In this document: one piece after another, positions 18,878-27,427 of the stretch
Layout: each line of letters starts with the position of its first letter
How positions within the stretch are numbered: position 1 is the first letter of the stretch
Source of the DNA: Terriglobia bacterium
Lineage (GTDB): Bacteria; Acidobacteriota; Terriglobia; Acidiferrales; UBA7541
Assembly: GCA_020072805.1 (NCBI GenBank)
Contig: JAIQGC010000024.1
Location: 47,577 to 111,576, forward strand
Direction: 5' to 3'
Length of the DNA stretch: 64,000 bases
The notes under the pieces: model-generated
Seen by the model: only the letters and a program-made list of their open reading frames with translations
Databases searched by the model: none
Told to the model about the DNA's origin: nothing
Translations under genes and position numbers: made by a program

Positions 18878-19903
18878 TCAATAGGCGCGCGGAATTGCTT
18901 CCAGCACCTTCAGCATGCGCTTCATGTCCGTGGCGGGAGGAATATCGCCCGCGGTAGTGAGAATGGCCGGACGGAGATCGGAAACGGTGCGGCGGAAGGA
19001 CGCGCGGAAGGAGTCCAGCGCGGCATCGTCCATTTCGAAGGCGGCGAGGGGCAAGCCGAGAGCCAGCGCGGCGCCAGCGGGAATTTTTCCCGAGAGTTCC
19101 GCCGAGGAGTCATGGAGCGGGGGGAAGAGCAGGCAGTCCCACTGGCGCTGGAAAATCAAGGAAGCGTTGCCGGCGAAAGAGGCAGCGTCGGAGAGTTGCA
19201 GAACCGGGAGAGCCTGGTAGAAGCGGATGACATTGAAGGCGGGTTCGAGCGCGGAGGCCCAGGAGGCGCAGAGATCTTCGGAAAGAGCGGGAAGCAGCGG
19301 CTCGTGGATAAAGATGAGATTGGCGCCGGCTTCGACGAAGGAGCGGGCCAGCTGGGTGAGAAGCGCGGCGGCGAGTTCGAGAGCGGAATCGGGAGGAGTC
19401 TGCGTGCGCCAGGCGTCGCCGCGGTCGAGTTGCGCGAGGCGCGCGGCGAGCGTGAAGGGCCCGGAGAGGCCGGCCATGAGGATGGAATCGTCGCGGGTCA
19501 TGGCATTCATGCGGCGGAGAACGTCAGCGGCGACGGCGGCGCGCCCGCTCTTGACGGCTTCTTCGGGGGAGCGCAGATCATCGGGAAGCTCGCCGGGCGT
19601 GGCGCCGTGGGGCCAGGAGATGGAAGGAGGCTGATTCTCCGCGCCCCACTGGAGCGAGGCGCCGAGGGCTTCGAGTTCGAGCGTGGGATCGAAATAGCAA
19701 GAAAAGCCGTCGGTGCGCAGAGGGCCGCGCAACTGGCGCTGCGCGCTGCAAATTTTCGTGGGATTGGAGAGAAACGCGGGAAGCGGCTGGCTTTCCACGC
19801 GCGCGCCGGGAGAAAAAACGAGCGGCAAGAACAGAGGCCGCGGCGGGGCCGTGCCTTGCAACAGCCCCTTAAGCATCTGCCGGGGAGTGGAATTCTCCGC
19901 CAT
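18878..19903 (-). CDS. Uroporphyrinogen decarboxylase-fold family protein
   Basis: TPRQMLKGLLQGTAPPRPLFLPLVFSPGARVE N-terminus and overall UROD-like pattern; 4 nt from the HyuB-like gene. Confidence 0.6.
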   Translation of the reverse strand: MAENSTPRQMLKGLLQGTAPPRPLFLPLVFSPGARVESQPLPAFLSNPTKICSAQRQLRGPLRTDGFSCYFDPTLELEALGASLQWGAENQPPSISWPHGATPGELPDDLRSPEEAVKSGRAAVAADVLRRMNAMTRDDSILMAGLSGPFTLAARLAQLDRGDAWRTQTPPDSALELAAALLTQLARSFVEAGANLIFIHEPLLPALSEDLCASWASALEPAFNVIRFYQALPVLQLSDAASFAGNASLIFQRQWDCLLFPPLHDSSAELSGKIPAGAALALGLPLAAFEMDDAALDSFRASFRRTVSDLRPAILTTAGDIPPATDMKRMLKVLEAIPRAY

Positions 19904-19906
19904 GGG

Positions 19907-21967
19907 TTATGGCCGGAAAACGGGTCCGGTGGATTTGGCGTCGGGCCAGGTGCCGTAATAGATCAGCGCTTCCTTGGGGGGAGACTTCTTGTTCCATTCC
20001 TTCTCGAACTCGCCGTAGGATTTGCCGCGAGCCAGGCGGGATTTCCGTTCCGCCGCACGTTGCTGATTTGTTTTTTCGATATCCACTTTTCTGCGCTCGT
20101 GGTCGTAGGCGATTTTATAGATTTCCGTCGCGGTCCAATCGGAGATGAGGCACTTCTTCAGGTCTTCCATCACGAACTCGGGGTCGCGTTCGAGGGGGTC
20201 GCCGTAACCGGGGCCGCCGCCGCTGAAGCCAAAGAGCAGATCGCCTTCCTGATAGACCTTGGGGGTGCGGGCGATGAGTTCGTAAGTCCAGTCGCCATGC
20301 ACCGTGGCTTTTTCCATGATCTCGCGGTGGTCCATGGTGAGTTCGGGATTGCCCTCCTTCATCTGCTTGAGGAGGTCGGTCTTTTTGACGCTGATGCCGG
20401 GAATGGGCGAAGAGGCGTAGCCGCCGAACATGGGCTGGCCGAGAGGCACCTTGCTGCCGTTGCCCATGCACAGGGAAACGATGTCGGGAACTTTGTGCAC
20501 CATCCATTGCTGGACGGCGCCGGAGCCGCCGCGGTGAATGCCGTGGCCGCAGGAGTCGCGCCAGTGCTGCGAGAGCATGACGGAGAGCGGGAGTTCGCTT
20601 TCGACCTGCTCGGAATCGGGAGCGCGGCCGAAGGCGCACCAGGCGAAGCCGTAGGAGTCCATGCCGTCGGTGGCGGCGCGGCCTCCCTGCCCCTGGGTGT
20701 TGAGGGAGAAGGAAAGCACGTCGGAGATGGCCAGCTTCCACTGGGAAACGCCGGCGCAGATCTGCGCGGTGTGCTGGCTGCCGGGAGAAGCGGCCACCTG
20801 CTGCCAGAGGCTGGCGCTCGAGAAGGTCATTTTGGCGAAAGCGTTGTGCGTGGCGCAGCGGGCCTGCATGCCGATATAGACGCAGCAACTGGTGGCGGCA
20901 AGCTTATCGGGGTTGAGGATGATGCCTTCGGGAAATTCGAAATCGATGGGAGCGAAGGTGGAGCTGCAGATGGGCAGGTCGTGGAAAAAATACTCGTACA
21001 TGAAATTGGCGATATGCCCAACGACGGCCTGGGTGTGCACGTTGTAGGAGGAGGGATTCTCGGGAGAGGTGCCCTCGAAATTGAAGACCAGGCGGCCGTC
21101 TTTCTTGGTGAGCGTAAGGAAGCAAGCGCGGACGAGCGCCGGGGTCCAGCCGATGGCGTCGTTGAAAACAACGGAGCGAAATTTTCCGTCGGGAAGGTGC
21201 TTGACCTTTTCGCGGGCGCCGGCTTCGGCGGTGTCCAGCATCTTGCGCATGAGGCCGATGACGAAATCCTCGCCGCGCTTCTTGACCAGTTCGAGGATGC
21301 GCACGCGAACGCGGTCGGCGGTGGTGCAGCGGGCGCGCAGGTCGGAGATGAACATGGCCGGGGCGCGCAGGCCGTAGACGGAATACATTTCCAAAAAGTC
21401 GTTGCGGATTTTGAAATTTTCGCCGATTTTGATGGGGGGCATGTTGAGCCCTTCCTCGAATCGGGATTTGGCGCTGACGGGCATGCCGCCGGGTTCGACC
21501 GCGCCGGTTTCGGTGGTGTGCAGAGCGGCGGTGGCCCAGGCGATGAGCCTGCCTTCGTGGAAAACGGGGATGAGGGCGACCTGGTCGGGATTGTGGATGC
21601 CGCCATAGAGGGCATCATTGGTGTACCAGATGTCGCCGTCGTGGATGCCGGGATTTTCGGCGTAATACTTCTGGATGAATTTGATGACGATGGGCTGAAT
21701 GATGGCGTGGAGATAGGTGCCGCAAGAGGCGTTGATGAGGTCGCCGTTGGCGGTGAAGATGGCCACCATGGAGTCGCCGGAAACCCCGAAATAGCTGCGC
21801 GAGGAGCGCACGAAGATTTCCATGGCCTCGTCGAGGATGTCGTTGGTGATCTGCGCGCCGATTTCGTAGTCGCCCTGAGCGAGCTTGGCGGCGCATTCGA
21901 TTTCATGGGGCGTGGGCGGGGACGGCTTGAGCCAAGCCAGTTTTTCCGCCAGTGTGGGTATGGGCAT
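19907..21967 (-). CDS. apc4-like: HyuB/acetone-acetophenone carboxylase-type large subunit
   Basis: DGDIWYTNDALYGGIHNPDQVALIPVFHEGRLIAWATAALH; GFSGGGPGYGDPLERDPE. Confidence 0.85.
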   Translation of the reverse strand: MPIPTLAEKLAWLKPSPPTPHEIECAAKLAQGDYEIGAQITNDILDEAMEIFVRSSRSYFGVSGDSMVAIFTANGDLINASCGTYLHAIIQPIVIKFIQKYYAENPGIHDGDIWYTNDALYGGIHNPDQVALIPVFHEGRLIAWATAALHTTETGAVEPGGMPVSAKSRFEEGLNMPPIKIGENFKIRNDFLEMYSVYGLRAPAMFISDLRARCTTADRVRVRILELVKKRGEDFVIGLMRKMLDTAEAGAREKVKHLPDGKFRSVVFNDAIGWTPALVRACFLTLTKKDGRLVFNFEGTSPENPSSYNVHTQAVVGHIANFMYEYFFHDLPICSSTFAPIDFEFPEGIILNPDKLAATSCCVYIGMQARCATHNAFAKMTFSSASLWQQVAASPGSQHTAQICAGVSQWKLAISDVLSFSLNTQGQGGRAATDGMDSYGFAWCAFGRAPDSEQVESELPLSVMLSQHWRDSCGHGIHRGGSGAVQQWMVHKVPDIVSLCMGNGSKVPLGQPMFGGYASSPIPGISVKKTDLLKQMKEGNPELTMDHREIMEKATVHGDWTYELIARTPKVYQEGDLLFGFSGGGPGYGDPLERDPEFVMEDLKKCLISDWTATEIYKIAYDHERRKVDIEKTNQQRAAERKSRLARGKSYGEFEKEWNKKSPPKEALIYYGTWPDAKSTGPVFRP

Positions 21968-22001
21968 GTTTCTCCTCGCCTTGCAGCGTGCAGTCTGACG
22001 C

Positions 22002-24125
22002 TTACTTCTTCTCCAGAATTCCCAGGCCGCGCTGGTCCACGGAAAATTTCATGGACGGAGGCACGACCAGAGTGGTGTATTCGCCTTCGACGATGGCCGG
22101 GCCTTCGATGAGGTTGCCGGGGCGCAGCGATTCGTAGGCAAAGAGCGGAGTGGGAACGTAGGCCTTGGTTTCGGCCCAATAGACGGGGCGTTCGCCCTTG
22201 CGCGCCGCGGAGGCATCCGGCCCTTCGAGCGGCATAATCGGCATTTCGATTTTCTTGGTCGGGACGATGGCTTTGAGAATAAAGCTCTCGATGAACACGC
22301 CGCCTTCGGGATTGACCACGTACGGGCTGAAGGCCTCGCTGAACTCTTTTTCGAACGCGGCGCAAATGGCGCGAACGTCTTCGGCGGACTTCAGGGCGAG
22401 GCGCGGGGAGAGCGTGCGCTTTACGTGGAACTGCCCGCCATAGAGCATGTCCAGTTCGAGAACGAAGCCGGCGGCGTCGGGACTGAGGCCGTCGGCGACG
22501 AGGTCGCGGCGGGCCTGCTCGATGAGCATTTCGACGGAGCGGTTGAAGGAAGAAAAATCGTCGGTGAGTTTCTGAGTGCCCGGTTCGAGCAAAGTAATTT
22601 TCTTCGAGTTTTCATAGACGTGCATGATGTCCATGGTCGAAGAGCCGAAGGCGCAGAAGACGGGAGAAAAATTGAAGATGACGGCTTTGGGAATATCGGC
22701 CATGTAGCCTTCCACGTGGGTGGCCCCGGCGCCGCCGCCGACGAAGAGAATAAACTCCTCGGGGCTGTAACCGCGCAGATGGACTTCCTTCATGATGGCG
22801 GAGGCCATATTGCCGTTGACGATTTTGCGGATAATCAGCGCGGCCTGTTCGACCTCCATGCCCAGGGGCTTGGCGATTTTGTCGCGGATGGCCTGGACGG
22901 AGCGTTCGCGGTTGAGCTTAAGCTTGCCGCCGTAATAAAAATCGGGATTGAGGTAGCCGAGGACAACGTCGGCATCGGTGACAGTGGGTTCCGTGCCGCC
23001 CTGATTGAAGCAGGCGGGGCCGGGCATCGAGCCGGCGCTCTTGGGGCCGACCTGAACCTGATTCTGGAGAAGTTTATTGAGCCAGCCGATGGAGCCGCCG
23101 CCGGCGCCGATGGAGAGCGTCTTGATCATGGTGATGCCGACCATCCAGCGGTCGATGATGGGGCGGAAATCGTAGCTGCGCACGCTGTCCTCGACAACCA
23201 GACCGACGTCGAAGCTGGTGCCGCCCATGTCGCTCATGACCACGTTCTTGTGGCCGAGGATTTTGGCGACGTGGTGCGCGCCCATGAGGCCGGAGACGGG
23301 GCCGCTGTTGAAGGTGCGGCTGGCGGCGGTGCGGAAGACTTCGGCGATGCCGCCGGAGCTCTGGATCATTAGCAGGGGCTTGGTATAGCCGCGGTCGCGC
23401 AGCTTGTCCCACATGGCGGAAAGCTCGATCTGCATGGAGCGCTGGAGATAGGCGTCGAGAATGGCGGCCAGGGTGCGTTCGTATTCGCCGAGCTTGCCGA
23501 CGACCTGCCCGCCGAGAACGACGGGAAGGAAGCCGATGTGGAACTCCTTGTACTCGTCGCGAATGATCTCCTTGATGCGTTTTTCGTGAATGGGATTCAG
23601 GAAGCCCCACAGCAGCGAAACGACGAAGCCGCGCACGCCCTTGGCGATGAGCGAGCGCACCTTGGCGCGCACGTCCTCCTCATCGAGCGGGCGAAGGATC
23701 AGTCCGCGCGAATCCACGCGTTCCTTCACGCCCACAATGCGGTCGCGGGGAATGAGCGGGTCCGGTTTTTTCTGGATGGAGAGGTTGCGGCGTTCGGTGA
23801 CGCGCGTGCCGTCAATCCATTGCGCGCCGCGTCCGATGAGCACAACGTCTTCATGGCCTTCGGTGGTGATCAGTCCGAGCCGCGGCCCCTTTTTCTCGAT
23901 GAGGCGGTTGAGGGCGATGGTGGTGGAATAGCGGATCATGTCGATGGCGGGAAGCAACTCCTCCATCTTCAGGCCCACGGCGGCGGCGCCCTCTTCGATC
24001 ACTTTGGTGAAGCAGACGGAGAGGTCGTAGGGCGTCGTGGGAACTTTTTTGATCAGGCTTTTCCCGCGGTAGTTGAGAACGAGATCGGTAAACGTTCCGC
24101 CCACATCGATGTCGATGGAATTCAT
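22002..24125 (-). CDS. apc3-like: HyuA/acetophenone carboxylase-type ATPase subunit (second copy)
   Basis: IDVGGTFTDLVL, MSDMGGTSFDVGLV, LFVGGGAGATHVEGYM; ATGA overlap with the upstream gene. Confidence 0.85.
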   Translation of the reverse strand: MNSIDIDVGGTFTDLVLNYRGKSLIKKVPTTPYDLSVCFTKVIEEGAAAVGLKMEELLPAIDMIRYSTTIALNRLIEKKGPRLGLITTEGHEDVVLIGRGAQWIDGTRVTERRNLSIQKKPDPLIPRDRIVGVKERVDSRGLILRPLDEEDVRAKVRSLIAKGVRGFVVSLLWGFLNPIHEKRIKEIIRDEYKEFHIGFLPVVLGGQVVGKLGEYERTLAAILDAYLQRSMQIELSAMWDKLRDRGYTKPLLMIQSSGGIAEVFRTAASRTFNSGPVSGLMGAHHVAKILGHKNVVMSDMGGTSFDVGLVVEDSVRSYDFRPIIDRWMVGITMIKTLSIGAGGGSIGWLNKLLQNQVQVGPKSAGSMPGPACFNQGGTEPTVTDADVVLGYLNPDFYYGGKLKLNRERSVQAIRDKIAKPLGMEVEQAALIIRKIVNGNMASAIMKEVHLRGYSPEEFILFVGGGAGATHVEGYMADIPKAVIFNFSPVFCAFGSSTMDIMHVYENSKKITLLEPGTQKLTDDFSSFNRSVEMLIEQARRDLVADGLSPDAAGFVLELDMLYGGQFHVKRTLSPRLALKSAEDVRAICAAFEKEFSEAFSPYVVNPEGGVFIESFILKAIVPTKKIEMPIMPLEGPDASAARKGERPVYWAETKAYVPTPLFAYESLRPGNLIEGPAIVEGEYTTLVVPPSMKFSVDQRGLGILEKK

Positions 24126-24508
24126 TCAGAGACCTCGAGACGCTGCTTGCGAATTTTGTATTCCCCGCTCTGCAGCCGCTTTTTCAGGCTGTCCAGATCA
24201 ATTTCGATGTCCCAGGTGAGGGGATGTCCGGGGGGCAGATATTCGGTCTCCATCTGCACGCCGCAGCCGGGGCAATAAAACTCGACGATGCGCACCCACA
24301 GCGGGTCGGGGGAAAAGTTATATTCGCCGGAGACCAGCGGGGGATGAATCTCGCGGGGGTCGCGGTCGTGAATCAGGAGGCACCGCTTATAGTTCTCGCG
24401 GGCGGCGCCGAGTTCCTTGCCGCAGCGGTTGCAGTGCCATTTTTCCTTTTCGATGTCCAGGTCGAGATACTCGGTGACCCGGATTCGGTTTTGCTGTTCT
24501 GCCGCCAT
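24122..24508 (-). CDS. apc2-like: Small zinc-ribbon subunit, acetone carboxylase gamma-like
   Basis: WHCNRCGKELG ... FYCPGCGVQMETEYLPPGHP, two CxxC pairs; sits between two HyuA-like genes. Confidence 0.8.
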   Translation of the reverse strand: MAAEQQNRIRVTEYLDLDIEKEKWHCNRCGKELGAARENYKRCLLIHDRDPREIHPPLVSGEYNFSPDPLWVRIVEFYCPGCGVQMETEYLPPGHPLTWDIEIDLDSLKKRLQSGEYKIRKQRLEVSE

Positions 24509-24554
24509 GGTTCTCCTCGTGCGCAAAGCGCGAGACACGCTGTCCGCGCGTTTG

Positions 24555-26561
24555 CTAACTTCGGGTCAGTTTCGCGTTGCCGTGCTGGTCCATGACCAGC
24601 GTCCAGCCTTCGGGAACGAAAAATGTGCTGTTGGCGCCTTCCAAAATGGCGCAGCCTTCCACCTTGTTGCCGGGCTCCAGCTTTTCCCAGGTGTAGAGCT
24701 GGGCTTCGCCCTTCTTGCTGCCCCAGGCGACGGCGCGCTGGCCCTTGAGGGCGGCGGATGCGCTGGCGCCCCTGTCCTGTTTTTTCGCAAGGGCCGGCTT
24801 GGGCATGGGCTTCTTGATGCGCACGCGGATCAGGCCGATGGCAAAGGTTTTCTTCGCGCCACCGACGGAATCCTCCAGGGAAGTTTTGAGCGCGGCGGCG
24901 TTGGTGAAGGCCAGCGGCGAGCAGGCGAGGGTTTCGAAAGGTTTTCCCGCGCGGGAAATTTCCAGCTCCACCGAATATTCGATGCCTTGAGGTTTGATGC
25001 CTTCGCCGAGAAGGTCGCGCGTGCCTTCGGCCTTGCAGTCATGGAAAGCGTCGAAGACGCGCTGGACGCCGGCTTCGTCGAGGGCGGTGACGTGCAGGGC
25101 GCGCTCGTAGAGATGGGAGATGTCCGAAACGGACGAACCGAAGGCGCTGAAGACCGGGCCGAGGTTGAAAAAATACACTTCGCGCAGGCCGGCTTTTTCG
25201 GCGACGCCGCAGGCGATGAGGCCGCCGTTGCCGCCGTAAGCGAACAGCGCGTGCTTGGCGAAATCCTGGTGCAGTTCCTTGCCGGCCGCGGCGATCATTT
25301 CGGCAACCATTTCATAGGCGCGTTCGATGATGGCGCAGGAAACTTCCTCGGGAGTTTTCTTGAGCGGCGTGGCAACGCGCTGCTCGATGGCCTGGCGGGC
25401 CGCATCTTTGCTGATGGATTTTGCGCCGCCGAGGAAATAATCGGGATTGATCAGCCCGGCGGTGACGAAGGCGTCGGTGAGCGTCGGTTCTTCTCCGCCG
25501 AGCGTATAGCAGGCCGGGCCGGGATAGGAGCCCATGCTCTCGGGACCGAGCGTGACCGGGGAATCCTTCCCTTTTCCCTTCCCTGCCGCGGGGCGGACGA
25601 TGCTGCCGCCGCCGAGAGCAATCGAGCGCAGATAGGGCAGAGAAATTTCCACGGGAATGCCGAAGAAATCGGACGGCTTGATCTGCACCGGGGCGGAATT
25701 GCGCAGGACGCTGACCTTGGCGGTGGTGCCGCCGACGTCGAGCGCGACGACGTCCTTCACACCATAGAGGGCGGCCAGATGCGCGCTGCCGTGAATGCCC
25801 AGGATGGGGCCGGATTCGATGGTGTCAATGGCCTTGGTCTTGGCGATGCCGGAAACGCCGCCGTTGATATGGCTGACGAGGAAGGTGCCGTCGTATTTGT
25901 GCGCGTCGCGGAGATCGTCTTCGGCCTTGAAGAGCGTGGCGGCGAGAGCGCCGTGGGTATAGGCGTTGATGAGCGCGCAGTCGGTGCGGGTCATGTCGTC
26001 GTAACTTTTGGAGCTATCGCTGCCGGCGAGAACCGGAACGGAGCCGAGAAAATGGTCGGGATATTGCTGGCCGACGATTTTCTTGATGCGGATTTCCAGT
26101 TCGGGATTGCGGTGAGCGCCCTCGAAGGAGACGCAGATGCGGCGGACGCCGGTCTCGAGCAGCGAGCGCACCGCGTTCATGACTTCGGCGTCGGACGCGG
26201 CGGGGTCAATGCCAATGACGTCGCGCTCGGAAAGGATGCGGCCCATGACCACGCTCCGGGCGTCCTTGCTGTAGATATTCTTTTCGTGGCCGGGAGAGAT
26301 GAGCAGGCCGATGCGCGGCCCGCGAAGCTCGGCCAGGACGTTCGAGGTGATGGTGGTGGACCAGCGGATCAGGTCCACTTTTTCGAGGAAGAGGTCCACG
26401 TCGGAATAGCCCAGTTGCACGGCACCCTGCGTGAGGCAGTCGAACAGGCAGATGGTCAGGTCGTGGGGAGTGGTATCCACCTTGGCGCAGACAATTTTCC
26501 CGCCATCGGTGAAGATGCCGTCCGTCAGTGTACCGCCGATATCGATATCAACAGTCAGCAC
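24555..26561 (-). CDS. apc1-like: HyuA/acetophenone carboxylase-type ATPase subunit (first copy)
   Basis: VDIDIGGTLTDGIF, VALDVGGTTAKVSVL, FAYGGNGGLIACGVAEKAG. Confidence 0.85.
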   Translation of the reverse strand: MLTVDIDIGGTLTDGIFTDGGKIVCAKVDTTPHDLTICLFDCLTQGAVQLGYSDVDLFLEKVDLIRWSTTITSNVLAELRGPRIGLLISPGHEKNIYSKDARSVVMGRILSERDVIGIDPAASDAEVMNAVRSLLETGVRRICVSFEGAHRNPELEIRIKKIVGQQYPDHFLGSVPVLAGSDSSKSYDDMTRTDCALINAYTHGALAATLFKAEDDLRDAHKYDGTFLVSHINGGVSGIAKTKAIDTIESGPILGIHGSAHLAALYGVKDVVALDVGGTTAKVSVLRNSAPVQIKPSDFFGIPVEISLPYLRSIALGGGSIVRPAAGKGKGKDSPVTLGPESMGSYPGPACYTLGGEEPTLTDAFVTAGLINPDYFLGGAKSISKDAARQAIEQRVATPLKKTPEEVSCAIIERAYEMVAEMIAAAGKELHQDFAKHALFAYGGNGGLIACGVAEKAGLREVYFFNLGPVFSAFGSSVSDISHLYERALHVTALDEAGVQRVFDAFHDCKAEGTRDLLGEGIKPQGIEYSVELEISRAGKPFETLACSPLAFTNAAALKTSLEDSVGGAKKTFAIGLIRVRIKKPMPKPALAKKQDRGASASAALKGQRAVAWGSKKGEAQLYTWEKLEPGNKVEGCAILEGANSTFFVPEGWTLVMDQHGNAKLTRS

Positions 26562-26580
26562 AGGAGCCTCGGGAGAAAAC

Positions 26581-27249
26581 CTATCTTACCGCTTTCAAAA
26601 ACTCTTGCGAAGAAACCGTCCACCCAAAGAAACTTTCCACATTGAACACGGTGGCTTCCTGCAGCGCGGGCGGCCCGGCCTGCATGGCGGCGTCGGTGAT
26701 GAGCACGGGCCAGTAGTCCAGGAAATAGCCGTGGCGCAGCGTGGATTCCACGCAGACGTTGGTGGCGATGCCGGTCATGAAGAGGTACTGGATGCCGCGC
26801 ATGCGCAACTGGGAATCGAGCGTGGTGCCCTGAAAACCGCTGTAGCGCGTCTTGATGATGACGATGTCTTGCGGCTGGGGCTTCAGTTCGTCCACGATCT
26901 CAAAATCCCAGGTGCCTTCGGTGAGCAGCTTGCCCTTGAGTTCGGGGCGGCAGTTCATCAGGTGCATGGCCAGTTCTTTGTGGAAATTGGGAGAACCCGG
27001 ACCTCCGCTGTTGCTCAGGTCGGGCTTGTAGCCCATCTGCAGATGCACAACGGGCATGGAGGCGCGCCGCGCGGCCTCGGCGATGCCGCGGATGGCGCTG
27101 ATGACCTGAGCGGCGCCGGAGATGTCCACGCCGGCGATATCCAGCATGCCGCCCTTGGTGGCGAAGGCGTTCTGCATGTCCACGATGACCACGGCGGCCT
27201 TTTTCAGGTCGATTTCCACCGGGGCGGGCTTGGCATTAAGAACAGGCAT
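26581..27249 (-). CDS. Isochorismatase-family cysteine hydrolase
   Basis: AAVVIVDMQNAFATKGG; KTRYSGFQGT; MTGIATNVCVESTLRHG catalytic Cys motif. Confidence 0.85.
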   Translation of the reverse strand: MPVLNAKPAPVEIDLKKAAVVIVDMQNAFATKGGMLDIAGVDISGAAQVISAIRGIAEAARRASMPVVHLQMGYKPDLSNSGGPGSPNFHKELAMHLMNCRPELKGKLLTEGTWDFEIVDELKPQPQDIVIIKTRYSGFQGTTLDSQLRMRGIQYLFMTGIATNVCVESTLRHGYFLDYWPVLITDAAMQAGPPALQEATVFNVESFFGWTVSSQEFLKAVR

Positions 27250-27391
27250 GGTTTTTACCGCTTTTTGCCAGACAGATGTTCGGCGTTTATTTCCAAAAAC
27301 ATGCGAATCGAAGACCAAAGCTCCCGGATGTAAATGGCTCCGGGTAGGAATTTAAGGAATCTAGCGTCAAAAGGAGAGGGCGTCAAGGCCG

Positions 27392-27415
27392 ATAATCGTG
27401 CAACCGTGCGAATAT
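27392..27415. promoter_or_regulatory. Candidate PcaR-type paired operator (site A)
   Basis: ataatcg-tgcaaccgtg-cgaatat inside ccgataatcgtgcaaccgtgcgaatatcgg; about 140 nt upstream of the isochorismatase-apc operon. Confidence 0.6.
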
Positions 27416-27427
27416 CGGACGTTCCTC

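Noticed and set aside
18689-22111. 1140-aa plus-strand ORF
   Set aside because: Antisense to UROD-like, HyuB-like and thiolase-side genes, low-complexity translation, no domain recognisable
24417-26645. 742-aa plus-strand ORF
   Set aside because: Antisense to the first HyuA-like gene; shadow frame
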